Under the pieces are notes generated by a model. The model ran no database searches. It worked only from the letters and a program-made list of their open reading frames with translations, and was not told where the DNA came from. Positions 1 through 11,688 of a stretch of 64,000 nucleotides of DNA are shown one piece after another (position 1 is the stretch's first letter; every line of letters begins with the position of its first letter). Both the position numbers and the translations under genes were made by a program. This stretch comes from Phycomyces blakesleeanus NRRL 1555(-). Taxonomy: Eukaryota; Mucoromycota; Mucoromycetes; Mucorales; Phycomycetaceae. The DNA is taken from positions 1 to 64,000 of the forward strand of contig NW_017265136.1 of NCBI RefSeq assembly GCF_001638985.1, written 5' to 3'.

Positions 1-312
1 CGTTTCTATAGAGTACTAAAAATATTCTAAACACTGATTTTAATTGTGTATCAGACTCCTGAAAAGTGACTATGGTCCGGCTTTCAATGGTAACAGAGTA
101 TCTGAAAGTAAAAAAAAGTTGTGTCCTGAACAAATTAGTGAAAGACCTGTTATAAAACCTTCTTTTCTTTTATATACTCATCTTGTAAGAATTAGACATC
201 TTTTACATAATATAGTGTTTTTCTCAGAAGAAACAAGAGTGCTACTTCTATCATTACAAATTAGTATTTGTAAAAACGATGTTAACAATCGCTCAATAGA
301 AATCACTTCAAC

Positions 313-3300
313 ATGAATACTATCAATAAAGAATCAATTTTTATTGACGGAAATGAATATTATCCCGTTCAACAAGACTTTCCCACTACACCAGTTGATG
401 ACTATGCCAACATGACTGTGACTATTTCTAAAATGCAGAAGTATGCACTTGCTAACAACTTCACTCTTGCAACTAAAGACTGTAAACCAACCTGGGTTTA
501 CTTAAAGTGTACCAGGGGTGGTCACTATAGAAACACCCATAAACTTGAAGACTGCGATTGCGTAAAAATCCACCCTAGTTCGAAAACCAGATGTCCTTAC
601 ATGATAAAGCTATCTTACAAGAAAGGAATCAAAGGATATCTTCCCTTGAAAGCTTCTAGTGAAATAGAGAGTTATCACAATCATCCTCTTGATGACAAAT
701 GATTGGAATTGACTCTGAAAGGCAGATTGTCAAGAGTTACTGCCAAAGACGCTAAGCAGATATCTAAACTTGTTGAGACAAAGGCCAAGACTCGTGAGAT
801 CCAAAGGGTTATCACAGACGAAAAAGACGATGGTCATAAGCTGTACGTTAGCGATATCAACAATATCAAGGCTGCCTTTGCTCGAGTTTCTGCCCCTGTT
901 GCCCAGAATGCAGGTACTGGACTTGTTAAGATGATGGAAACAAAAGGTTACCAGGTGCATTATGATGTAAACGGGGACAATTCGCTGGAGAGGGTATTTT
1001 TTACCAATCAGAAGATGATGGAGAGAGCTCGTCGCTTCTCAGAAGTTATGGTGGTAGATGCTACATATTCTACCAATAACTTGTCAATGCCGCTGATTTG
1101 CGTGGAAGGTATCCACAACCTCGGAGGAGAAACCCTCAAATCGTTTCCCATTGCCTTTGCCTGGGTCTCTAACGAGCAGCAAGGCACATATCTTTGGTTC
1201 CTCCAGCAACTCAAGGCACTTGTTTTTGAAGACAAGGCTCTTAGCACAGTTTTTGTGACAGACAAGTGTGCTGCACTTATGAATGCTCTTGATGTTGTGT
1301 TTCCGAACAACAGCAAGCTGCTTTGTTACTGGCACATGCTGAATAGTGTGGAAAAGGCTTTTTTGGGAAAAGTTGGCTTGGTACAAAAAAGGAAGAGCTG
1401 ACGGGATATATATCCAATATGATCCATAGCAAAAGTAAGAAGGAGTTTGACTGGGCACTGAATAAGTTCAACGCTGTATCTGCTGGTTCCGAAGTAGAAA
1501 ACGGCAATGTGAAAGCGCCAGTCTCGGCATATTTTCATGACAGGTGGATTACATGCCAAGAGAAGTGGGCAGATTATCTTACTCAGAAGATAATGCATTT
1601 TGGATGCACAACATCTCAAAGAGTGAAAAGTGCCCATCAAGCCTTAAAGAGAGGTATATCTGCAATAGCTTCTCTGGATCTCGCCTTTGAAAATATTTCA
1701 AGATATATTGAGAGGCTTGAGAGAGACTTCCGGAATGTGGAGATCAGGGAATCTACCACGGTTGACCCTCTTGTTGGACGAAACAAGCTTTTGTCTAGAC
1801 TGCTCATGAAGGTCTCAAAGCGAGCTTTACTGGTAATAGACCAAGAGGTTCGACTGAAATGTGAAAGCAGTATTGTTTGTGAATTCATGAACAAGCTCCA
1901 GTATGGTCTACCTTGTCGCCATTCTTTGCCTGCTGGAAGAGATATCTATATTTCTGATATCCCTGAAAGGTGGGTTATTGACCCTCGTAATGTAAAGCCA
2001 AGGGACAACACTTGTCAGGGAAACTTCCAGCTTGAGGAAAGACCAGAGGTGTGGATGGAGGAAGTAATTAAACTCGAGGCACTGTTTTGGTCCTGTGAGA
2101 GCAGCCAGCAAGTGGCTAACCTCCTGAATAAGATCAATAAGGTCACTTCTGAATTCGAAGGCAAAACTGGGCACCCTTTGATTAACTTTCAAGCCCCAAA
2201 AAAAATTAAATATCCTGGCAGAAGAAAGGGTGGTGCACATCCCAAATACCTTCCCAAAGACTTTGGTCAGGCAAACTGGAGGAAGATCAGTGTTTCGTCT
2301 GGTCATGTAAGATAAAAAAAATAACAAAGTATTAATATGTATCTTGAAATACTAGGCTGGCCTTAAGGCAATGGTTAGACTGAGAGCTAAAATGAGGGAG
2401 GGAAAGCCTGCAGCTACACAAAAAACAAAAAACAAAAAACAAAACAAAAACAAACAAGAGCCTCTCGACCCAGGTAAGATGTGTTCTTATTTTACAATGT
2501 AATTGAATCTATGAGAAAGGATTCCCATCTTATACTTTCATGTTTTTTTAGTTGATGCTACCAAAAACAAAATAAAACAAATAAAGCAAGAGCCTCTTGA
2601 CCCTGGTAAAATGTGTTTTTATTTTACTTTAATTGAATTTATGTGGAAGGATGTCGTCTTACACGAATATGCTTTTTAGTCGATGCCACCAAAAATAAAA
2701 CAACAAAAATAAAACAAGAGCCTCTCGACCCAGGTAATATGCTTTCTTATTTTACAGTGTAATTGAATCCATAAAGAGAACTATTGTCTTATACTTATAT
2801 ACTTTTTAGTCGATGCCCTCCAAAAAAATGGGTTCAAAAGACCTGCCACCACCCTAGAAGATTACCAGTATGATAATTGCATTTCTGTTGGCAAGAGGGT
2901 CAAATTCCAGCCCAGTTTTCCTGTCTCTCATGAGATAGTCAATGATGTCAAGGGTGGGTTTAGCCCTACTGCTGACGGGTGGTGTGGTTTTCGGGTCCTT
3001 TCCCACTTGATCTATAAAGATCAAAATAAGTTTTCACTTGTAAAAAGGGATATGCTAGCCGCCCTGCCGAAATACAAAACATTGTACACAAATACCTTTG
3101 GCACTGACACAAGCCAACTAGGAAAAATCATTCAATATGTCTCTCAACTCGATTATAGCAACACCAACACCAACACAAACTTCATCCCAGTATGTTCAGA
3201 TGCCAGTATGTGGTTTAACACACCTGACTGTGCTCAACTAGCTGCGGACACATATATACGACCAGTCTGCGTCTACTCAGACAACCCCAACACCCCCTCA

Positions 3301-3595
3301 ACAACCTTTCTCCCATTTGCCCTTCCCAACAACAAAACCAAACAACAACAACCTCTGATTTTTAATTATGTTAACAGTAATCACTGGACAACAGTTGACC
3401 TTTCCCGTAATATCTCTAGAAAATGGCCAACCGTTCCTGAATTATTTTTTTTTAGGTTGTGCCAGAAATAAAATTGATGATAACTTTGATACTTACTGGA
3501 ATAAGTTCAAAGAATTTAACAAGCATGATTGCCGAAATGTCATGCTCTCTCTCCATTCTGTTCTAGATCAACCAATTGATCTTACTCCAAAATAA
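313..3595 (+). pseudogene. MULE-type transposase with C-terminal OTU-like peptidase domain (disrupted)
   Basis: Transposase of a Mutator-like DNA transposon. The N-terminus (from ATG 313) is a FAR1/WRKY-GCM1-like zinc-binding region with spaced Cys residues and a final HNHP near 676-690. The MULE core follows: VVDATYSTN near 1051-1077 and FVTDKCAALMNAL near 1252-1290 carry the two DDE aspartates, then CYWHM. A SWIM-like finger (C-x11-CRH) lies near 1876-1923. Deduced splicing: exon to 2306, then 2356-2473, 2552-2605, 2680-2733, 2810-3406 and 3456-3595; all joins after 2306 keep frame. The last exons encode an OTU-like cysteine peptidase, with DGWCGFR (catalytic Cys) near 2974-2994 and SNHWT (catalytic His) near 3377-3391. 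Two lesions suggest decay: an in-frame TGA at 700-702 and a one-base frame change at the A-run 1385-1390. Domain calls are by motif recognition; the exon model is inference. Confidence 0.8.
2356..2809 (+). repeat. Tandem exon+intron cassettes inside the MULE gene
   Basis: Three successive units of about 128-130 bp each hold a short coding block ending in caagagcctctcgacccag (or a close variant), a phase-1 GT donor, a 72-78-nt AT-rich intron ending in a T-run plus AG, and then (t/g)tcgatgcc opening the next block. Donors are at 2474, 2606 and 2734; acceptors end at 2551, 2679 and 2809. Joined, the blocks read ...KQEPLDP-VDATKNK...IKQEPLDP-VDATKNK...IKQEPLDP-VDALQ. Because every intron has the same phase, units can be gained or lost without breaking frame. 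Confidence 0.8.
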
Positions 3596-6500
3596 TTTCT
3601 TTTCAATATTCTTTTTTATTTTATTACTCTTTTAATTATACTTTATTACTTATATTTTATTAGCTAGATCTTTTCTTATTTATTTACTCATTTACTTTTA
3701 TATTTTATTAGCTAGACAATCTTTTTTAAATCTTTATAAATCTTATCAATTTGTTTCTTTGTGTCAACATAAGCTATCTATCACTTGTGGGTTAAATGAC
3801 TCTCTGCTCTGTTTTTTTCTAGAGATCATTCGTGGGAAGTACTTTACCCTTCGAGTTACACTTATAACCAGCGAATTAAAAATCATAAATATCGGATGGT
3901 GTTACACAGACCGAGCCAAACTATCTTCGAATATGTTATATTATGCATTTGCATCTAGTTATTTCATCAATTCAAGTCTTGGCTCTCTATAACTTTGGAT
4001 CCAAGTAGTTTATAGATATATGTATGTGTTCTAGAATTTTTAGTTGAATTGAAAGGGTCGATCATGAGAAAACTAACGTAATATCTCAAAAATTTGCTTT
4101 TTTTCAATAAAATAAAATATTGTATTTGCTTGTAGAATCACTTTTTTCTCATTTGTTTTCTATGAAACTTTTACTGGATTCATATGTTATCTGAATATAT
4201 GTAATTAAAAACTTTTTTTGGTCTTATATAAATATTTTTCATTTTTTGTATTTTTGATAAAATATCTCATGTACATGTTGCAAGGAAATGATAGAAAGAG
4301 TTTTTACAGAAGAAATAAAAATAAAAAATAAAAAGTAAAAACATGAATTTTGTAAAAATATATTAGCTTTACTGCTATGCAAACTTTCTTAGGCATAAAA
4401 GGCTTCATTACCTTTATATCTATTACGAAAGTTTTTGAAAAAAATGCAAATTATATGGATTATAATCTTTTCCACTTAAATCACATAAAATGAAAATATA
4501 TGATTTATGTCTCAAGTTAAATCGTGAAAAAATGACTCATCAGCAACAGCAGGTATATGATTTGTTGACGAGAACTAAATAGATCTTGTGTTTTTACAGA
4601 AATAGGTGTGGTCACAATTTTTATTTATTTATTTTATATTGTGCGTTTATTGCATGAGAACTACAATAAAAAAGACATTGCATTGAATATAAACTCTTTA
4701 AAATGTAAAGTAAAATTCTAGAAACCTCTATAATTATACTTATAGAAGCTTTACTTTCAATAAGTAAAATATTGCATCAACAGTTTTCTTGAACACAATT
4801 ATTCTATTGCCACATTTAGGTCACGACGTTATGCCTCTCAAGCATGATGTTTCTTACACAGTCACGTTTGGGACACGACATTTTGCCTCTCGAGCATGAC
4901 GTTTCATACACAGTCACGTTTGGGACACAACGTTTTGCCTCTCGGGCATGACGTTTACAAATTGTATATTTTGTATATACTGCATAAAAAAAAATAGAAA
5001 TTTTAATATGGTTACTACTTAAGTACACCTAGAAATTCCGTTATATTAAATGAAGATGTACTTTATTTATGAATTAAATTATTTGTATTTTGATAGATTG
5101 ATTTTACTCATATAAACTACTTTGGGTGGTTAGGGACCAGATAAAATTGCTGGATGCCGGACAACAAGTCACTTTTTATGAGGCCGGTAAATGGTGAAAG
5201 GCGGAGATTCAATAAACGTAGTGCTCCAGAGAAACATCGTGCCCGAGAGGAAAAGTGTCTGGCCCGAATAATTAGCGTTTGTGGGAAAGTATATTTCTTA
5301 GCATTTCACATATGGGAAAGCATACATTTTAAAGAAGCGATTTTGCATTATTTTGAGTGATTTTTTTGTTTTGTTTATTTTGATAGTTGAACAATAATAT
5401 TTTCTTGAAAATAATTCTAGTTTTTTTTTAATACATTCATTTCGTAAAACAATTGAATGTAGCAATACTTCCTACTATATAGTTTTAACTTGTTGTTTTA
5501 AGTACTTACACTAGTACTTATTTGAAAAGATAGTCGACTATATAATATTATAAAAAAAAGATATCTGTACATTAGAGAGTGCCATTGATTGTAAGCTATA
5601 CGAAATTTAATACTTACGGATTTGATCTAATTGCCATGAACTAAGAAATGACAACCAGCAAACAGTACAACATGAAAGCTCTTTGTATGTTAATTTCTGT
5701 AACAAGCTATTACTTTTATTATTATATAACGAGTGTATACGGAATTTGCTTTGTAAAAGACTTGCCAGATGTTGTTGTTCTGACAAAACAACACTTGGAC
5801 TTAACTGAATACGGTTTACAAAGAAAATGCGGATATAAAAGCAAAGTTAGGATACATTTATTTTATAAAGACATGCCACAATAAAAATTATAAATATTAT
5901 TATGAGTGGCATCAAAAAGATATAATGGTAGCTATATTATTAATATTAAAAGTAGCCAACAGATACTTGAGTAAATATGTGTTTATTGTCATATTTCTAG
6001 TTAGATACTTTACCAAATATATATATATATAACTTGATAAACAGTGGTTCAAAAAAAAAAGGATGGTGTAATATTGGAACGGATTGAGTAGCCAGGAATT
6101 CAAGAGCGATGGAGATAGGATTATCGGGCTCAAGAACGAATTGGCATAGAAGGGTCTGAGGTTTAGTGTTTGTGGGGAAATATAAAGCGTACTGGGATGT
6201 AGCTGGTAGATAGGTTCTGGTATGTTTTCGTAGCTGTTTCTCACAGGAATGGACAGTGCGTCGCAAAGTTCGGTTTTAGGGATATCAATCAGTGCTTATC
6301 AACCAAAGTCCGTTTAGTATGTTGCTCTGAATTCTCTACTTTCGCTCGGGGATCTCTCAAGATACCCTTCAATAAAACAAGGGAAGAAGAACTTGTTTAT
6401 TAAAATTGTCTGTGACCCTATTGTATATCCTACTTCCATAGGTGGTACAGCATTCTATCGATTTGGGCCAAAATACACGTCTCTTCCTATGGACAGACTG

Positions 6501-6836
6501 CTCAGGTCCGAACCGGAAAATAGTCTTACTATTATACAATATCAAATTTTCTGTCATAGATATAACAAGAATTGCAGAAATTGTAGTTATATAACCTCAT
6601 CAATTTAGAAATATATGTATTTTTCTTTCAATATACGTTATTATTCTATTAAATTAAATTGAAACGGAAAAATAGATAACTGATATATTTGAAATATAAA
6701 TAAATAAATAAAAGACATGCAAATGTATGTATAATTGTATATACATGTGTATTTCTTTTGTAAAAAGGATATCTTTTTTTTTCTGTATAAAAGTCAATTG
6801 TTATATATATATAATTTATTAACTCGTCCTAGTTTC
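3596..6836. other. Gene-poor AT-rich interval
   Basis: Apart from the 52-bp repeat array and the possible MULE end, no gene is supported here. Two open frames (5154-5360 and 5648-5884, plus strand) have no recognisable motif, and their A/T-rich codon use fits chance. The stretch at about 5990-6560 has more balanced base composition than its surroundings and may be a relic of another mobile element or pseudogene; no domain was recognised. Confidence 0.5.
4811..4956. repeat. 52-bp tandem repeat, about 2.8 copies
   Basis: Copies start near 4811, 4863 and 4915. Each contains cacgtttgggacacgac, then ttgcctctcgagcatgacg, then tttcatacacagt, with a few substitutions between copies. An inverted relative of the core lies at 5228-5262 (aaacatcgtgcccgagagg reads as the complement of the repeat core). 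It lies inside the proposed 3' subterminal region of the MULE. Confidence 0.75.
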
Positions 6837-7208
6837 TCAACGTCTGCCACGTGATGCAATGTCGGCTGGAATAGAGTAAGTTTGAAGTAATCCAAAAAAG
6901 GCTAAAGTGCCAATAATATAATACACCATGTGGTGGTCAAATGGATAACCGCTGCCTGTGCGAAGAGAAATAGACCAAAGTGTTCCACCAATCGTGGGTG
7001 CTATTTTCATAATAATATTATTAGTAATTAGTAAAACCATAACCTATTCATTCAATTGGAAGGTCTTTAGTTGTTTAATTTATAGCTTACCAAATGCTCG
7101 TACTAGAGAAAGACAAGATTGGCAAACACTACATATGCAAACACAAGAAAAGAAAAATCAATAAATGAATTCCACTAATTCATTCCAGATTTCCTTTCCC
7201 ACACATAC

Positions 7209-7248
<40 letters not shown>

Positions 7249-9616
7249 CTGGTTTATCCTTACCCATTAACAGTTCCAAGCGCTTCAGCTGGAGCCGAGT
7301 TGCTGACCAAGATCATCAAACTAGTGAATGCAAGACAGTTTCCAAGATATCTTACAAACAAGAGACTCATATATACTCCTCTAAAGACCCAGTCTTTTGT
7401 ATTTTCGTCCTCAATTGCCATATTGACCCATTCCTTGACAGTCGATAGTTCTGGGAAGAGGAAGTAGACAAAGACGAATGCCACCAGAGCAAAACGTGTC
7501 ATGACCAGAGTCGAGAAACTTCTGCTGAGGCGTGGGTAGACAAAAAACTGGATAATGAGCTGCTGGATGCCCAGAATTGAAAGTGCCTTTGCAAATTCAG
7601 GGGAAGTTGATCCTAGACCACCAGCATAAGTAGGGGCCAAAAAGTAAAGTGGCAAGATTTCGTCGAAAACCATGGAGTGGAAACCAAATAAGCTAATGGT
7701 AACAACATAAAAAAAAAAGATATCAATTGTTTAATTTTTTTATATCTTTCATTTCTTTCTTTCTTTAGTAAAATTATACACTATGGGAGTCCTGTAGTCT
7801 AATCTTAACATTAGTAGAGAATATTTACGAGTATGCCAGGATAAGCAAAGCCGAGTCGCGGGATACCGAACTAAGGGCATTCAGGTAGCCTTTCTTGGGT
7901 TCTTCTTCTGCCTTGGTTGATTGGGAACCAGTAGCATCGAGATCGTTAGCGTTAGAAAATGTCTTGTAGGTTTGTGCACTGGATGTTTGATGGTCTGCAG
8001 ACAATAGGCGCTCGGTGTCGTTGTCGGTATTGCTGTTGGTGCGGATACTGCTGGTGTCATTAGACTCTCTTATTTCATCTTGCTTTGCCTTTTCGTTCTC
8101 AATGTTCTTGGCGATTGTCAGAGGGTTAGTTTCGTTGAGATAAAAGTAACCTATGAGGAAACCAATAAAGGATCCTATGGAGGACACAAAGCAAGGCAGG
8201 AAATAGGGATATTCCTTCAAGAATTCATTGTCACCAAAGTATTCAGGGAATCCTTCAACAGGTCTGCTAAGATAGCCACCTGTTATTTTGTTTTATTTAT
8301 TTATATATTGTGTAAATGTTAGTTAACGCTTCTCTTGACTCATTAACTCACTCACACAAAAAGAAATAAATAAATAAAAGCTTACCAAGAGCCGGGCCTA
8401 TTGTTATTATTGTTATTATTTGGATTGTTTTAAATAGTCGATAGAATAGTTGGTCAGTCTTTAATGTATTTAATATGGAAATGTGTGCGTATATGCTAAT
8501 TGATATCATGTCAATTTTCACTCACCAGCTATAAGAATACACAAATATATATTAGTTATGGATTACAGAATAAGATACAATGCAGTCCTATGTAATACTG
8601 GAATATCCCCAAAAGCAAATTGTGTATCTATCTTTCTACACTTACCAATCATGCCAATACCCCAACAGAAACCAAAGATCGAAAAAGCCTTTGCTCTGTT
8701 TGTCGAATCGGTTATTTCGCTAACCATGCTTCGGGCCACACCACTGTTTCCTGTATGGATATGATTTGTGAATGATAAGGGAGGGGAGGAAATAGAAAAT
8801 AATTTATATAGATAGATTTACCGTTTACAATTCCACAAAATGCTCGTGCTCCAATTGCCCACCACAAGTTCTTGCTGAGTCCAAACATACAAGCTGATAT
8901 GCTGTTTCCAATTAGACCTGTGAGTAGTACAGGTCTTCTTCCGTGATTATCTGATATCTTGCCCCATTGTATCGCTGTAGAGAACTGAGCCAAGAAAAAC
9001 ACCGAGGCTAGAAAACAAAATATTACAAGCACATCAGTACATCTACAGCAGAATCAAAAAAAAAGAGGAGACGGGTAATTGATTTGTTTGATGGTGTAAG
9101 GGGAGAGGAGGGGAGGTGTTTTTTTAATGACGTCCATATAATGACACTTATTTTTTTGTGATTGACTTACTAATCCAGCCTGCATATGCACCGATTTCCT
9201 TTTCATCATCTGACAAATGAAAGTCTTTGATCTGGGAAATGTACAAACCAAGTGAGTAAAATGGACATATATAATTAATTCTTTAATTAATGACAAACCA
9301 TGAAATAGATAAAGGGAAATAAGATGGTCGATGTTAATGGCTCGCTGAACAGGATGATACTGATGATAAACATTTGAAGTCTTGGTAGAGGAGTTGGGGT
9401 TGGCTCGACACTCAGACCGTTGTACTCGGTGTCTTCAAAGACACTTGTTAATGATGCCTTGGACATCTTTCTAGGCCGAGGCTCGACTGCAGAAGAATCA
9501 TGGGGAGAGCCACTGTAGTTGGAGTTTATTGAATGCGTGAGGCCCAAGGCATTGGTGTCCTCTCTTGGGTCATTGCTGTAGATACTGTCAGTGTAGCTTT
9601 TTGATAGCCCATCCAT
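6837..9616 (-). CDS. MFS transporter, DHA1-like (ZIFL/YCR023C type)
   Basis: Twelve-helix proton-coupled major facilitator of the fungal/plant DHA1-like group, 588 residues, membrane protein of plasma membrane or vacuole; substrate unknown. Exons on the minus strand: 9616-9299, 9231-9171, 9007-8822, 8750-8646, 8528-8526, 8397-8386, 8279-7829, 7692-7264, 7128-7091, 7000-6837; all joins keep frame. The first ~95 residues are a Ser/Pro-rich cytosolic tail. Motif A is GKISDNHGRRPVLL at about 142-155. Motif C is GMIAGPALGGYL at about 221-232, assembled across four exons. The long central loop is charged and Ser/Asn-rich, as in half-to-half MFS linkers, and a second GPTIGG-type motif (FGAPTIGG) lies near the C-terminus. 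The start is the first ATG of the frame. Plant ZIFL proteins share the spacing of motif C, supporting the micro-exon. Confidence 0.9.
7204..7250. repeat. AT/GT dinucleotide microsatellite in an MFS intron
   Basis: Alternating (AT)n followed by (GT)n lies inside the intron between exons 8 and 9 of the transporter. Similar tracts occur in many introns of this window, and no function is implied. Confidence 0.9.
8526..8528 (-). other. Putative 3-nt micro-exon (CTG) of the MFS gene
   Basis: On the minus strand the sequence reads ttcttatag-CTG-gtgagt, so a consensus acceptor and donor flank exactly three bases. Inclusion gives ATT G-CT-G-GC CCG, i.e. GMIAGPALGG, which has the motif C length of ZIFL-like relatives. 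Skipping keeps frame but removes one residue. The next exon (8397-8386) is only 12 nt. Confidence 0.65.
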
Positions 9617-11688
9617 GTTTGAATAAAACAACAGAAAAAGAAAAGAAAAGAGAAAGGTGGATATCCAATTTAGATTAAATTAAGCAGAAAGAAAAATATA
9701 TATATATATATAAATTTACAACCAAAGACTGGCTGTGAATTATAGACCTATTTTTGGAGGGTTGGGTGTACAGATATAAGGTATGATCACAGAAAAAGGG
9801 GCTGAACCCTTAATATATCTATACTTTGGATATTTTCTGCTCAATAGATTTTATTCTTTTCTTTTATATAAACTATACTTCTGTAGGTGTCGATGCATAA
9901 AATGGTATCTAAACTATACATACAATTTATTTATATAGTGTGTTAGGCCAGAGTATTCAATCTTGTCTATATTTTTTTATATATCTTTGAGGGTCTACAG
10001 TGGTTGTGCAACCATGGGATAAAATGACTCTTAACTGCCGCAGTAGTATATGTATACATTAATACACAACTTGACATAGATATGTATACACCGAGCAAAA
10101 GGGACATACACACACGCACACAAGAAAAGACTTATTATTACTCATCCTTGAGCTGTGCGATTGTTCTGTGGTTTCTGTCAAGGTTAATTAATAATAGATG
10201 ACACGCTATAGATAGATTCGATTATTTTATTTGGAGAAATTTACCATTAATAGACCAATTAAAGTCCATAAATTATATATATATATATCTTATTTCTTAT
10301 TTAGAACATTTTACTTGAAAATCTATCTACAAGAGCCAAAAGTTTATTACATTTTGAATAGACAACCTTGTTACTAAATTCAAATTTTCTTTTATAATTA
10401 TGATCTCTATAGCATTCATATATGTATATATCTTTGCCTATACAGAAAAACCAAAGTACCTTTATATAGAATATAAATAAACAATTGTACAAGGTATAAT
10501 TTACCTGGTAAATCACAGGTAAAATGGAAAGAAAAAGGGTATATTTATCCCATTTGTTAGTTCAACAAATCTCAGCAATATCTTGTAACAAAGCATTCTT
10601 AAGCCCAATAAAGCCCATTCCACACATAATGCACCATACACCACATGCTTTTCTGTGTGTGTGTGAAACAATGTTTAAAATCCTATAATTCGGGTAATGG
10701 ATCAACGGTCTTTCTTTTTTTTTTGTTTTCTGTATTTGAATATATATATTTTTCTTTTAGGTACCGTAAAATGGCTATAGTAATAATAGATAAAGACGCG
10801 AGAAAAGAGGCGAGTATTGTATCTAAAGGAATGTTATTTGTAACAGAAATGAAGAAATAAATACAGGCATAAATTCTAAGAAAAGGACATTAATTAAACA
10901 CACTCTCAAACGTAAATAAAGATCGTTTTGAAATAAGCGAGCTCAAGGAAAGGGGGTATTGAGGGAAATGGTAGTGCAGTGTCAAGGGGGTGTTAGTAAG
11001 GTGTACCAGATATAAAGTTAAGTAAGCAAAAAAGAAAAAGAAAAAAAGAGTAGATGGGAATACTTATACCCATTCATACTTTCTTTATCATTGGTGCTTT
11101 TATTACTTGAAAAAGTCAAAATGTAGAATTCTTAGAGCTCAAATCGAATCAAATTAAACAAAATTGGTTGCATAACTACTGTGTATATACAAAGCACCTA
11201 TTAATGAAAAGGAATTGAGACTTTATTCAAATTACATGTTTTTAAAAAGACATAATTGTTCGGAATAATTGTAGATTAGAAATAATGATAATTTAAACTG
11301 TTTCTATTGGACAAAACCTTATTTGTTACGACCGCAACTTTTTTAATTTTTTATTTTAATAGCGCGAATTTTATTTTGAAAGTAAGAAAAAAACAAAAAG
11401 CAAAAAAAAAAGGAAAGAAAGGCAAGAAAATGGTAGTAAAATAGAAGAAGAAAAGAGAATTAAACATAGAGAAGGTTGACAAAAATACAGATATATATGT
11501 ATAGATACGTTAAGATATGTATAGATATAATTTTGTATATAAAATATAAGCGTTTGGGCTAGTAATCAAGTAATTATTAAACAAGTAAAAGAAAAAGGGG
11601 AATTTTAAGGGTTTGTAAGGGTGTTGGCGTATTAATCCCTTTCTTTCTTTCTTTCTTTTTTCACTTGTGATTAAGACTGGCTTAATAC
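9617..11688. other. Intergenic interval between MFS and wall-protein genes
   Basis: Mostly AT-rich sequence with short microsatellites (for example 9696-9712). Minus-strand fragments at about 10640-10575 (reading MCGMGFIGLKNALLQDIAEI) and 10176-10139 (RTIAQLKDE then stop, preceded by a ttgacag acceptor) could be first and last exons of a small gene. No convincing set of internal splice joins or family was found, so no gene is called. Confidence 0.4.

Larger units (their letters stand above)
56..5185. mobile_element. Probable extent of the MULE element (ends tentative)
   Basis: Flanking the transposase gene, the sequence at about 56-80 (aaaagtgactatggtccgg) resembles the reverse complement of about 5155-5185 (aaaaagtgacttgttgtccgg). 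This is a possible pair of terminal inverted repeats about 25 bp long with several mismatches. The 3' side also carries 52-bp tandem repeats (4811-4956) of the kind sometimes found below the ends of MULEs. No 9-bp target duplication could be confirmed, so the borders are weakly supported. Confidence 0.3.

Noticed and set aside
1381..1429. GT-AG intron (gtacaaa ... catag) that might bypass the MULE frame change
   Set aside because: Joining 1380 to 1430 reads CAA AAG TAA, an immediate stop, so it does not repair the frame.
5648..5884. 78-aa plus-strand open frame
   Set aside because: AT-driven codon use, no motif, no splice context or promoter-like leader; probably chance.
10301..10516. 71-aa minus-strand open frame
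   Set aside because: Phe/Ile/Tyr/Lys-rich product typical of random AT-rich DNA; no domain.
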